56,884 nucleotides of DNA from Desulfurivibrio sp. (lineage in GTDB: Bacteria > Desulfobacterota > Desulfobulbia > Desulfobulbales > SURF-16), in the NCBI GenBank assembly GCA_003605035.1, contig QZKJ01000028.1, positions 1 to 56,884 of the forward strand, in the 5' to 3' direction. The notes under the pieces are model-generated. The model did not search any database. It was not told the origin of the DNA and saw nothing but the letters and a program-made list of their open reading frames with translations. The translations under genes were made by a program, and so were the position numbers. Numbering within the stretch: the stretch's first letter is position 1; every line of letters starts with the position of its first letter. Below are positions 18,889-27,781 of the stretch, in pieces.

Positions 18889-21800
18889 GCTGAAGCTGAA
18901 GCAAAGGTGGACGAGTCTGTCCCGTTTGCAGCGCTGGAGTATCATTGTCTGCTGCACCATGCTTTTTTACACCGTTTTCGGTTTCTGGATACTGCCGGCT
19001 ATTGTCCGCAGCCAGCTGGAGAAAAAGCTGAGCCAGGCCCTGCACCGGCAGACCACGGTGCAGGAGGTGAAAATCAATCCCTATACCCTGCAGGTGGCGG
19101 TGGGCGGCTTCAACATCCAGGAACCGGAGGGCAATAAGCCTTTTGTCTCCTTTGCCAGCCTGCAGGTGAATCTGCAGTGGGTGTCGCTTTTCAAGCGCGC
19201 CATTATCGTCAAATCCTTTGCCCTGACCGACCCTTATGCCAGAATCACCCTGAACAGGGATAAAAGCTTCAATTTCTCCGATCTTGCCGCCCCCGACCGC
19301 GCTGCGGAGAAAAAAGAAGAGGAAAAGGCAAGCCCGCTGCTCTTTTCCATCAACAATATTGAGCTTGCCGGCGGCAGGATCGACTTTGAGGACAAGATGA
19401 AGGAGGTCAGCCATCAGATCAGCGGTCTGCGTATCGGCCTGCCCTTTCTGTCCAATCTGCCCTATAAGATTGATATTTTCACCAAACCCGACTTTGCCGC
19501 GGTGATCAACGGCACGCCCATCAGCATGCTCGGCCAGAGCAAGCCCTTTTACCGGACGCGGCAGTCGGAGCTCAATGTCAATTTCGCTGATATTGATCTC
19601 ACCAACTATCTTTCCTATCTGCCGGAAAATCTCAACTTCATCATCAAGAACGGTCGGCTCGATCTTGATCTCTCCCTCTCCTTCATGCAGCATGAGGACG
19701 GCAATCCGGCGATCAAAATCCAGGGCCGGGCCGGCCTGCGCGAAATAAAGGTGGTTGACCGGCAGGAGCAGCCGCTGCTGTCCTTTCCTGAGCTGACCGT
19801 GGATATTGACCGAGCCCATATCCTGCGCAAGGAGTTTCACCTGACGAAAATCCTCTGGAAGAAACCCGAACTTTTCGTGCAGCGGGATGAAGGCGGGCAG
19901 GTGAATCTCGCCGGTCTCGTTGTCCCGGCGCCCGAGGAAGCGGGCAAGGCTGCTCCCGCAGCAGCTCCGCTTCCCCTGCTGGTTGAGGTGGCGGAGGCGG
20001 CGGTGGAGGAGGCCACCATTCACTTTACCGACAAGACGGTGGCGGGCCCCCTGCAGACCACCCTGCAAGCGGTCAATCTCCAGGTGAAAAATTTCAGCAC
20101 CGGCCCGGACAAGTCCGCCGCCTACCAGCTGGCGCTCACCAGTGAAAGCAATGAGCAGGTCCGGATTAACGGCGGTTTTTCCCTGGAGCCGCTCAAGCTG
20201 ACGGCGGATGCGGGGGTGGAGAATGTGCAGCTCGGCAAGTACAGCCCCTATTATGAAAAGGCCCTGCGGGCGACCCTGGCGGCGGAGAAGGTCAAGGCCG
20301 TTGCCCATCTCGACTATGCCGCGGCTGACAGCACCCTGCTTATTTCCGGCCTGGGGGTTGAACTGGGCGGTTTCAGCATGACCGGTCCGGACGGGGCAAC
20401 CAGGGTGGTGATCCCGGATTTTGCGGTGAGCGAGGCAGAGGTCAATCTCAAGGACAAAACAGTGGTGGTGGGCAGGTGCGCCAGTCAAGGCGCGGTGATT
20501 CCCCTTACCCGGCGCAAGGACGGCGCCATCAACCTGCAGGACTTCCTGGCCGCGGCCCCGCAATCGCCGCCGGCAGCGGCAGAGGCAAAAAAGGAGGATG
20601 AGGCGGCGCCGCCGGCTGCCTGGCAGGTGCTGGTCAAGGCCGTGGATTTTGCCGGATACGAGGTAGCCTTCACTGATCAGGTGCCGGAAGAACCAGTGAC
20701 CCTGATCATGGACCAGCTGCATCTGGCTGCCGGGAACGTGACCACCCGTCCCGGCGAGGAATGCTCGGTGGCGCTTGACCTGCGGCTCAATAAAAGCGGC
20801 AAGGTCAAGGTGCAGGGCAGCGCAGGCCTTACGCCCCTGGCCCTGCGGCTTGATGTCGACCTGGCCGATCTGCCGCTGAAATCCGTGCAGCCCTATGTGG
20901 AGCAGAAACTCAATATCATCATGGCTGACGGACAGGGCGCGGTCAAGGGCAGGATGACCCTCGACCGGCGGCAGGGTGGCGAGGTGGCGATCACCTTCCA
21001 GGGGGAGGCGGGCAGCCGCAAATTTGCCTGCCTTGATGCCAGACAGGGGGGGAAGCTGCTGGGCTGGGAGGCGGTACAGGTGAAAAAGCTTCAGGTAGAG
21101 ACCAGCCCCATGCGCCTCAAAACCGAGGAGATCGTCTTTACCGGTTTATCCGCTTTCGTGCTGAGGAACCAGGAGGGCGTGCTGAACCTGAGCACCATTG
21201 TCCGCAAGGAGGAGGGCGGAAAAGAGCGGCAGGAGGCGCCGGCGGCGGCGGAGGCCAGGCCGGAGGTGGAAATCAGGCTGGTGCGTCTGGCTGACTGCCG
21301 GGTCAATTTTACCGACCGCAGCGTTGCCCCGCAGTTTCAAACCACCCTGGAGAAGATTGACGGCAGCATCAAGGGGCTTTCCGCCGCCAGGGATGTGTCG
21401 GCCGAGGTGAATATCACGGCGAAACTCGATCAGCACTCACCGGTCAAGGTGACCGGCACCATCCGTCCCTCCCAGGATTTCTACACCGATGTCACGGCGG
21501 AATTCAGTGATATCGAACTCAGCCCGGTGAGCCCGTACACCCTTAAGTACATCGGCTATCCGCTGACCAAGGGCAAGCTCGATCTCAAGCTGCACTATCT
21601 CATTGAAGGCCGAAAGCTCACTTCGGACAACAAGGCCTTTGTCGATCAGATCACCCTGGGCGAGTTCGTCAAAAATGAAACCGCGGTCGATCTGCCGGTG
21701 CAGCTGGCTATTTCCCTGCTGAAAAACCGCCGGGGTGAAATCGATCTCAATATCCCGGTATCCGGCCAGCTCGATGATCCGGAGTTCAGCGTGGTCAAGG

Positions 21801-22447
21801 TGGTTTTCAAGATTCTTTATAATCTTATCGTCAAGGCGGTAACCTCTCCCTTTTCCCTGCTTGGCGCCATTTTTGAGGGAGGGGGAGAGGAACAGCATGT
21901 GCAGTTTGCCGCCGGGGAGGCCGAGGTCACTCCAGAGGCGATGGAGGTGCTGGCGAAATTTGCCAAGGCGCTGTACGACCGGCCCGCCATCAAGGTGGAA
22001 CTAACCGGCCAGGTTGATCCCGCTGAGGATGGCCGGGCCTTGACCCAGCTCCGTTTTGACCGGCTGCTCAAGGTGCAGAAGATGAAGGATCTGGCCAGGA
22101 AGGAGGCGGCGGTGTCTGAGGTGGATGCCATTGACATCACTGCCGATGAATATGAACGCTACCTGAAAAAGGCCTATAAGGCTGCTGAGTTTGAGCGGCC
22201 CAAGAATTTTCTCGGGCTGCTCAAGGATATCCCGGCCGAGGAGATGGAAAAGCTCCTCTATGACAACATTGTCATCACGGATAATGAGCTGCGCAATCTG
22301 GCGGTGGAGCGGGCCGGGGCGGTACGGGATGTGCTCATCGAAAAGGGGCCGGTTGAACCGGAGAGAATTTTTCTCATCGAGCCCAAAGGCGCTGCCGGTG
22401 CGGCCGAGGGGGAGCGGGGCATGCGGGTGCAGATGGCAATAAAATAA
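18881..22447 (+). CDS. DUF748 (AsmA-like) envelope protein
   Basis: 1188 aa. An N-terminal transmembrane helix near 20-42 anchors a large periplasmic region of repeating beta-rich DUF748/AsmA-like units with recurrent motifs (INNIELAGGRIDFED, VRLADCRVNFTDRS, STLLISGLGV). A C-terminal charged alpha-helical part resembles an OmpA-like end (AEVTPEAMEVLAKFAKAL). AsmA/YhdP-type proteins bridge the periplasm for lipid transport; that role here is inference. AAGGAGG precedes two consecutive ATGs; the second (18881) has better spacing. The start lies within the recC end, so the two are cotranscribed and coupled. Confidence 0.85.
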   Translation: MAELKLKQRWTSLSRLQRWSIIVCCTMLFYTVFGFWILPAIVRSQLEKKLSQALHRQTTVQEVKINPYTLQVAVGGFNIQEPEGNKPFVSFASLQVNLQWVSLFKRAIIVKSFALTDPYARITLNRDKSFNFSDLAAPDRAAEKKEEEKASPLLFSINNIELAGGRIDFEDKMKEVSHQISGLRIGLPFLSNLPYKIDIFTKPDFAAVINGTPISMLGQSKPFYRTRQSELNVNFADIDLTNYLSYLPENLNFIIKNGRLDLDLSLSFMQHEDGNPAIKIQGRAGLREIKVVDRQEQPLLSFPELTVDIDRAHILRKEFHLTKILWKKPELFVQRDEGGQVNLAGLVVPAPEEAGKAAPAAAPLPLLVEVAEAAVEEATIHFTDKTVAGPLQTTLQAVNLQVKNFSTGPDKSAAYQLALTSESNEQVRINGGFSLEPLKLTADAGVENVQLGKYSPYYEKALRATLAAEKVKAVAHLDYAAADSTLLISGLGVELGGFSMTGPDGATRVVIPDFAVSEAEVNLKDKTVVVGRCASQGAVIPLTRRKDGAINLQDFLAAAPQSPPAAAEAKKEDEAAPPAAWQVLVKAVDFAGYEVAFTDQVPEEPVTLIMDQLHLAAGNVTTRPGEECSVALDLRLNKSGKVKVQGSAGLTPLALRLDVDLADLPLKSVQPYVEQKLNIIMADGQGAVKGRMTLDRRQGGEVAITFQGEAGSRKFACLDARQGGKLLGWEAVQVKKLQVETSPMRLKTEEIVFTGLSAFVLRNQEGVLNLSTIVRKEEGGKERQEAPAAAEARPEVEIRLVRLADCRVNFTDRSVAPQFQTTLEKIDGSIKGLSAARDVSAEVNITAKLDQHSPVKVTGTIRPSQDFYTDVTAEFSDIELSPVSPYTLKYIGYPLTKGKLDLKLHYLIEGRKLTSDNKAFVDQITLGEFVKNETAVDLPVQLAISLLKNRRGEIDLNIPVSGQLDDPEFSVVKVVFKILYNLIVKAVTSPFSLLGAIFEGGGEEQHVQFAAGEAEVTPEAMEVLAKFAKALYDRPAIKVELTGQVDPAEDGRALTQLRFDRLLKVQKMKDLARKEAAVSEVDAIDITADEYERYLKKAYKAAEFERPKNFLGLLKDIPAEEMEKLLYDNIVITDNELRNLAVERAGAVRDVLIEKGPVEPERIFLIEPKGAAGAAEGERGMRVQMAIK

Positions 22448-22482
22448 GGCCGACGCTCCATTCTCCGGGCAAAGCAGCCTTG

Positions 22483-23337
22483 CTAGGCGAGAATCATATC
22501 GGTGCCGCTGAAGCGGTTGAAGAATTCTTCCATGATGCTGGCCATGTTGGCGCTGAAGCTGGACACCTCGGGTGATCCCTGGTTCTGCCGGAGAAATTCA
22601 TCGACATTGAAGTGGAAGTCTGCCGGCATCAGGGAGCGGATGCCGATGCTTTCCACCAGGAAATTGGCCAGGGAGACAATCTTGACATCCAGCCGGTTCG
22701 GCTTGAGGCCGCCGGCGCTGTGATGGCGGGCTACGGGGATGGTGATGCTGTCCGGCAGGCCCCAGGCCGCCAGCAGCGCCGCACCGACCCGGGCATGATC
22801 GGTCTGCAGCATGAAGCGCTCCAGTTCCAGGAGGGAGGAAAATTTTTTATCCGTTTTTCTGACGGCGCAGGCGGCGAGCAGCGGTTTATTCAAGACGACC
22901 TTGCCGATGTCATGGAGCAGGGCCGCGGTGTAGACGGTGTAATGATTTTCCAGCTTGGCGTATCTGGCAATAATTTCCGCCAGGATGGAGCAGGCATGGG
23001 AGTGGTTCCACAGGGCGCGGGGTTCGAGATCGTAGGCTTCCTGCGGGGAGGTCAGGATGCCTGCCGAGGCGCTGGTGATGGCAAGTATTTTCACCATGTC
23101 CAGGCCAAGGCGAACGATGATGTCCTGCAGCGAAGCAATTTCCTTCATGTGGCCGAAATAGGAGGAGTTGGCCATCCTCAGCATGTTGGCCGTCATGTTC
23201 GGGTCCTGCTCGATCTTTTTCGCCAGTTCGGCAACGGAGCTGGACGAGTCCTGAGCCAGACACAGCACATCCAGGGCAATATCCGGCCGGGGAATCAGTC
23301 TGTCTACATCTGCGATATATCTTTCTTCCACATTCAT
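22483..23337 (-). CDS. HDOD domain signalling protein
   Basis: 284 aa from the ATG at 23337, placed after GGGGA; an earlier in-frame ATG at 23418 would add 27 residues. HDOD domain throughout: KKIEQDPNMTANMLRMANSS, then LQDIIVRLGLDMVKILAI, and ALLHDIGKVVLNKPL with an HD pair retained. HDOD proteins act in signalling, often with c-di-GMP or kinases, usually without hydrolase activity. It follows the 124-aa gene and runs against the rec operon direction. Confidence 0.85.
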   Translation of the reverse strand: MNVEERYIADVDRLIPRPDIALDVLCLAQDSSSSVAELAKKIEQDPNMTANMLRMANSSYFGHMKEIASLQDIIVRLGLDMVKILAITSASAGILTSPQEAYDLEPRALWNHSHACSILAEIIARYAKLENHYTVYTAALLHDIGKVVLNKPLLAACAVRKTDKKFSSLLELERFMLQTDHARVGAALLAAWGLPDSITIPVARHHSAGGLKPNRLDVKIVSLANFLVESIGIRSLMPADFHFNVDEFLRQNQGSPEVSSFSANMASIMEEFFNRFSGTDMILA

Positions 23338-23425
23338 GACGTTCCCCATGCTATGGCTGTTTGTCTTTTGAGACAGAGCGAGTGTTGCCCGCGGAAATGA
23401 AGCGTTGGCCGTATCCATTGTTTTA

Positions 23426-23800
23426 TTACCGGGAAGGTTTGCGGATGATTTCATTGGTGAGCACATCGACGATTGTTTCATCAGCAGGGAAATACTCGGG
23501 GACAATATTTTTTTTGAGATAATCAGCGGGCTCGAGCGGACGCTCCTGGTATTGGGGACGCTCCTGGTAGTGAACGCCGCCGGTCTGCCCGTAAGCCGGG
23601 CCATTGGTCTGCATATCCGGCTGCATGGCATTTGCCGATGGTTCGTCATTGAGGGCATTTGACAGGGCCTCAATCGCCTGGGTGATATCCGCAGCCAGTT
23701 TGGGGTCGCTTTCAAAAACAGTGGCGTTGGCCCTGCACAGGACATCAAGGCAGCTGATGAGCACCTCCGGTTGCAGATTCTGCTTGACGTCATTTTTCAT
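23426..23800 (-). CDS. Small hypothetical protein upstream of HDOD gene
   Basis: 124 aa, not recognised. The N-terminal half is helical (LISCLDVLCRANATVF); the middle is rich in Gln, Pro and Tyr with a doubled YQERP motif; the C-terminus is PADETIVDVLTNEIIRK. GGGAGG is correctly spaced from the ATG, so it is expressed. It precedes the HDOD gene by about 90 bases and is probably its operon partner. Confidence 0.65.
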   Translation of the reverse strand: MKNDVKQNLQPEVLISCLDVLCRANATVFESDPKLAADITQAIEALSNALNDEPSANAMQPDMQTNGPAYGQTGGVHYQERPQYQERPLEPADYLKKNIVPEYFPADETIVDVLTNEIIRKPSR

Positions 23801-24232
23801 ACCTTGTCCTCCCTGAAACAGACTGAAGCACGGCTGTCCGTGTATAGTATACCGGAAAATCGTGCAAAATTTACGCCATTTATGTGGTATTTGAGAATCT
23901 CTGCTGCCGCTGAAAACCGTATCGGTATTTTGTTTTAAAATTTTAAATGTTTAGAGAACGGTACGCTGCGCAGGCGGTACGGTAAAGGCAGGCGGGCCGG
24001 ACTGGGGCGCTGCGGCCCGTCTGAAAAGATAAAAATAAATTAACTCCTGCTCGTAAAAGATGTAACTTTGTTGCAGGTGCGAGGAGGGGGGAGTGGGGAT
24101 GCCGGCTGCGGAAAATGATGGACAAGGCGGGGAAAACAGATGAAGATGGTCGGCCAGAGGTGATGAGTGATGGAGGTATCAGTCCGTGATTGGAGTCATC
24201 AGCAAAACTGCAGGGGAAACTGAAGCGCGGCC
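23801..24232. other. Intergenic region between the HDOD operon and recB
   Basis: Divergent promoter region by position. It contains an AT-rich block near 23925-23950, but I see no complete -35/-10 pair, terminator, RNA gene or repeat that I would defend. Confidence 0.5.
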
Positions 24233-27200
24233 ATGCCAGCCTTGAGCCAATACCCGCTGTCCGGCGTGCATCTCATTGAAGCCAGTGCCGGCACGGGCAA
24301 GACCTACACCATCTCCGCTCTCTTTGTCCGGCTGCTGCTGGAAAAAGGGTTGTCTGTCCGCCATATTCTGGTGGTGACCTATACCAAGGCGGCCACCGAG
24401 GACCTGCGGCTGCGCGTGCGCCAGATGGTGAGCAGCTGTCTGCAGGCCTTTGCGGCGGGACAGGGACAGGATGATTTTCAGCGGAGCCTGCTGGCCAGGG
24501 TGACGGATCATCACCAGGCCGGCCGGCTGCTGCTCAGCGCGCTGCAGGACTTTGACGAGGCGGCGATTTTCACCATCCATGCCTTCTGCCAGCGGATGCT
24601 CAGGGAGAATTCCCTGGAAAGCGGGGCGCTGTTTGACACGGAACTGGCGCCTGACCTGGATGATCTCCTCCAGGAGATCGCCGCCGATTTCTGGCGGCTG
24701 CAGATGGACAGGTTTCCGGTCTCCTTCACCGCCTTTGTGCGCCGCCAGGTGTTGCCGGACAACCTCTTCCGCTTTCTCAAAAGGCTGCGGCCGGGACTCG
24801 TCCTGCTGCCTGAGGTTGATCCCGGGGTGCTGACCGAAATCGCCCGGGGCGGGGTGGTGCAGGAGGCGGAGCAGGAGATTGCCCGCAGCCTGGCTGAGCT
24901 GTATCAGGCCTGGCCTGCGGTGCGGGTCGAGGTGAGCAGCCTGCTGCTCGAGAGCCGGGAACTCAATCGCACTTCCTACCGGCCGGAGAGCATCCCCCTG
25001 TGGCTTGAGGAGATGGACCTGTTCTGTCTGGAGCAGCGGCCCTATCAGGGCGAGCTGTGCGAGAATTTCGCCCGATTTTCCGCGGACAGCCTGCTCAGGT
25101 GCACTAAAAAGAGCTGCTGCCCGCCGCAGCATCCGTTCTTTGAACTGTGCCGCAGCATCTGCGCCCGGCATGAGCAGTTGCAGGAGCTCTTTGACAGGGG
25201 GTTGATCGCCCTGCGCCAGGAGGCCTGCCGCTACGGCCTGGCGGAGTTTGCCCGGCGCAAGCTGGAAAAAAATCTTTTTGCCTATGACGATCTGCTGCTG
25301 AAATTGCAGCAGGCCCTGCAGGGGAGCAGCCGCCAGCTGCTGGCCCGCCAGATCCTATCCCGCTTCCCGGCGGCGCTCATTGACGAATTCCAGGATACCG
25401 ACCCGGTCCAGTATGAAATCTTTTCCACCCTGTATCAGGGGGCCTCGGAAAATCTGCTCTATATCATCGGCGACCCCAAGCAGGCGATCTACAGTTTCCG
25501 GGGCGCCGATATCTTCACCTATCTGCAGGCCATCAGGGACGTGCCCTCCGCCTTTGAGCTGGCGGAGAACTACCGCTCCGAGCCGGCCCTGATCAAGGCG
25601 GTCAACACCCTGTTTTCCTCCTGTGCCAACCCCTTTGTCTACCGCAGCATTGGTTTTCAGCCGGTCTCAGCCGCCGAGCGGCAGCAGAGCAGGCTGACCG
25701 TCCGCCGCCGGCAGGAGCCGCCGCTGCAGCTCTGGCAGATCAGGCGCGATCCTGCCGAGCAGGGGGCCATGACCAGGGAGGTGGCGGAAAAAAGGATTCT
25801 CGACTCTCTGGCCGCGGAGATCAGGCAGCTGCTTGAGCTGGGCAGCCGGGGCGAGGCGCTCATCAACGACCATGCGGTGGGGTCCAGGGATATTGCCGTG
25901 CTGGTGCGGGAGAACCGGGAGGCCCGTCAGGTGCAGCAGGCCCTGCAGCAGGCCGGTATCCCCGCGGTGCAGCAGAGCATGGAAAGCCTCTTTGCCAGCC
26001 GCGAGGCGGCCGAGGTTTGCCGGGTGCTGGCCGCGGTGGCGGAGCCGGGCAATGAAAAACGCCTCCGTGCCGCCCTGGCCACGGATATGCTCGGCGGCAG
26101 CTGCGCCGGTCTGGCGGCGCTGGAGCAGGACGAAAAGACCTGGAGCCGCTGGTTTGCCTCCTTTCACTCCTATCAGCGCTGCTGGCGGGACAAGGGCTTC
26201 ATGGCCATGTTCCGGCTGCTGCTGGATCGTCACCGGGTCAGGGTGCAGCTGCTCCGTTTTGTGGACGGGGAAAGACGGCTGACCAATGTTCTCCATCTGG
26301 GCGAGGTGCTGCACGGTTTTGAGCGGCAGGAAAAGGCCGGGCCGCCGGCCCTGCTGGCCTGGCTGGCCGAGCAGATGGCCGATGGGCGGCAGGCCGACGA
26401 GGAGTATCAGCTGCGGCTGGAGAGTGACGCCGAGCGGGTGCAGATCGTCACCATTCATCGCGCCAAGGGCCTGCAGTACCCCATTGTCTTCTGTCCCTTC
26501 TGCTGGGGCGGGGCGCGGGCGGTCCGGGATATGGTGTCGTTTCACCTGCCGGCGGACAAGCACCGGCCGGCGCTGGATCTGGGCTCCGAGGATCTGGAGA
26601 GTCACAAGGAGCTGGCCCGGCAGGAGGAGCTGGCCGAAAACATGCGGCTGCTCTATGTGGCGCTGACCCGCGCCGTGCATCGCTGCTATCTGGTGTGGGG
26701 CTGCTTTAACGGGGCGGAGAGTTCGGCCCTGGCCTGGCTGCTGCACGGCCGGGATGATTTTGCGGCCCTGAAAAAGCGCTTCAAGAAATTAACCGATGAG
26801 CAACTGGCCGGCGAACTAGCCGAGCTGATCAGCCGCGCCGAGGGCAGCATCGAGCTGGTGCGCCGCTCTGATGCGCCGCCCGCAGTGAGGCGGCGGCCAG
26901 GCGAGGCGCCGCTTGGTCTCACCTGCCGGACCTTTGCCGGCAGCATTGCCGCCTTGCAGGTGACCAGCTTCTCGGCCATCACCAGCCATGGCCGGCTGGG
27001 CGAGTCATATGCCGCGCGGGAGGAAGCTGCCGGGCCGGGGGAGGATGACGCCTCGATCTTCGCCTTTCCCCGGGGGGCTGCGCCGGGCACCTTCCTGCAT
27101 GATGTGCTGGAGCACCTTGATTTTCCGCAGCTTGGCGGCGAGCCGGCAACGGTGCGGCAGCTGGTCGCCGGAAAACTTGCCCAGCACGGCTTTGCGGCGA

Positions 27201-27781
27201 AATGGCAGGAGGCCGTGCTGACCATGGCCGCCAATGTGCTGTCCACCCCGCTGCTGGCCGAGCGGCCGGATCTGCTGCTGCAGGCCGTCAGCCGCGGGCA
27301 GCGGCTGAATGAGCTGGAATTCTGCTTCCCCCTGGCCGCGGTCACGGCCGGCCGGGTCAGGGAAATTCTGCTCGCCCATGGCTATGACGAGGAGGCGGCC
27401 GCCGGCCTGGATTTTTCCGTGGGTAACGGTTTTCTCAAGGGTTTTATTGATCTGGTCTTTGTCCATGACCAGCGTTTTTATCTGGCGGACTGGAAGTCCA
27501 ACCATCTGGGATCCGCGCCGGCCGATTACCGGCGGGAGCGGCTGCAGGAGGTGATGCTGCAGGAGCGCTATACCCTGCAGTACCTGCTGTACACCGTGGC
27601 CCTGCATCACTATCTGGCCGGCCGCCTGCCAGGCTATCGCTATGAGGAGCATTTCGGCGGCCTGTTTTATATTTTCCTGCGGGGGGTCAGCCGGCAGCAT
27701 GGCCCGGCCTGCGGCATCTATCATGACCGCCCGGACGCCCGCCTGGTCGAAGAGCTGGGCCGGGTGCTGGTGGCAGGATGA
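24233..27781 (+). CDS. recB: Exodeoxyribonuclease V beta subunit RecB
   Basis: 1182 aa, the usual RecB length. An SF1 helicase: Walker A ASAGTGKT at 18-25, motif Ia VVTYTKAATEDLR, motif II ALIDEFQDTDP, motif III IGDPKQAIYSFRGAD, motif V IVTIHRAKGLQYP, motif VI LLYVALTRA. A C-terminal PD-(D/E)XK nuclease follows, with GFIDLVF near 1070 and LADWKSN near 1085-1090. It loads RecA and degrades DNA ends together with RecC and RecD. The ATG at 24233 gives the family N-terminus, but no strong ribosome site is seen. recD starts inside its stop. Confidence 0.95.
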   Translation: MPALSQYPLSGVHLIEASAGTGKTYTISALFVRLLLEKGLSVRHILVVTYTKAATEDLRLRVRQMVSSCLQAFAAGQGQDDFQRSLLARVTDHHQAGRLLLSALQDFDEAAIFTIHAFCQRMLRENSLESGALFDTELAPDLDDLLQEIAADFWRLQMDRFPVSFTAFVRRQVLPDNLFRFLKRLRPGLVLLPEVDPGVLTEIARGGVVQEAEQEIARSLAELYQAWPAVRVEVSSLLLESRELNRTSYRPESIPLWLEEMDLFCLEQRPYQGELCENFARFSADSLLRCTKKSCCPPQHPFFELCRSICARHEQLQELFDRGLIALRQEACRYGLAEFARRKLEKNLFAYDDLLLKLQQALQGSSRQLLARQILSRFPAALIDEFQDTDPVQYEIFSTLYQGASENLLYIIGDPKQAIYSFRGADIFTYLQAIRDVPSAFELAENYRSEPALIKAVNTLFSSCANPFVYRSIGFQPVSAAERQQSRLTVRRRQEPPLQLWQIRRDPAEQGAMTREVAEKRILDSLAAEIRQLLELGSRGEALINDHAVGSRDIAVLVRENREARQVQQALQQAGIPAVQQSMESLFASREAAEVCRVLAAVAEPGNEKRLRAALATDMLGGSCAGLAALEQDEKTWSRWFASFHSYQRCWRDKGFMAMFRLLLDRHRVRVQLLRFVDGERRLTNVLHLGEVLHGFERQEKAGPPALLAWLAEQMADGRQADEEYQLRLESDAERVQIVTIHRAKGLQYPIVFCPFCWGGARAVRDMVSFHLPADKHRPALDLGSEDLESHKELARQEELAENMRLLYVALTRAVHRCYLVWGCFNGAESSALAWLLHGRDDFAALKKRFKKLTDEQLAGELAELISRAEGSIELVRRSDAPPAVRRRPGEAPLGLTCRTFAGSIAALQVTSFSAITSHGRLGESYAAREEAAGPGEDDASIFAFPRGAAPGTFLHDVLEHLDFPQLGGEPATVRQLVAGKLAQHGFAAKWQEAVLTMAANVLSTPLLAERPDLLLQAVSRGQRLNELEFCFPLAAVTAGRVREILLAHGYDEEAAAGLDFSVGNGFLKGFIDLVFVHDQRFYLADWKSNHLGSAPADYRRERLQEVMLQERYTLQYLLYTVALHHYLAGRLPGYRYEEHFGGLFYIFLRGVSRQHGPACGIYHDRPDARLVEELGRVLVAG

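Noticed and set aside
15613-18960. Very long open frame on the reverse strand opposite recC (over 1100 codons)
   Set aside because: Composition is that of a GC-rich antisense shadow; the forward strand has unmistakable RecC motifs and no family fits the reverse frame.
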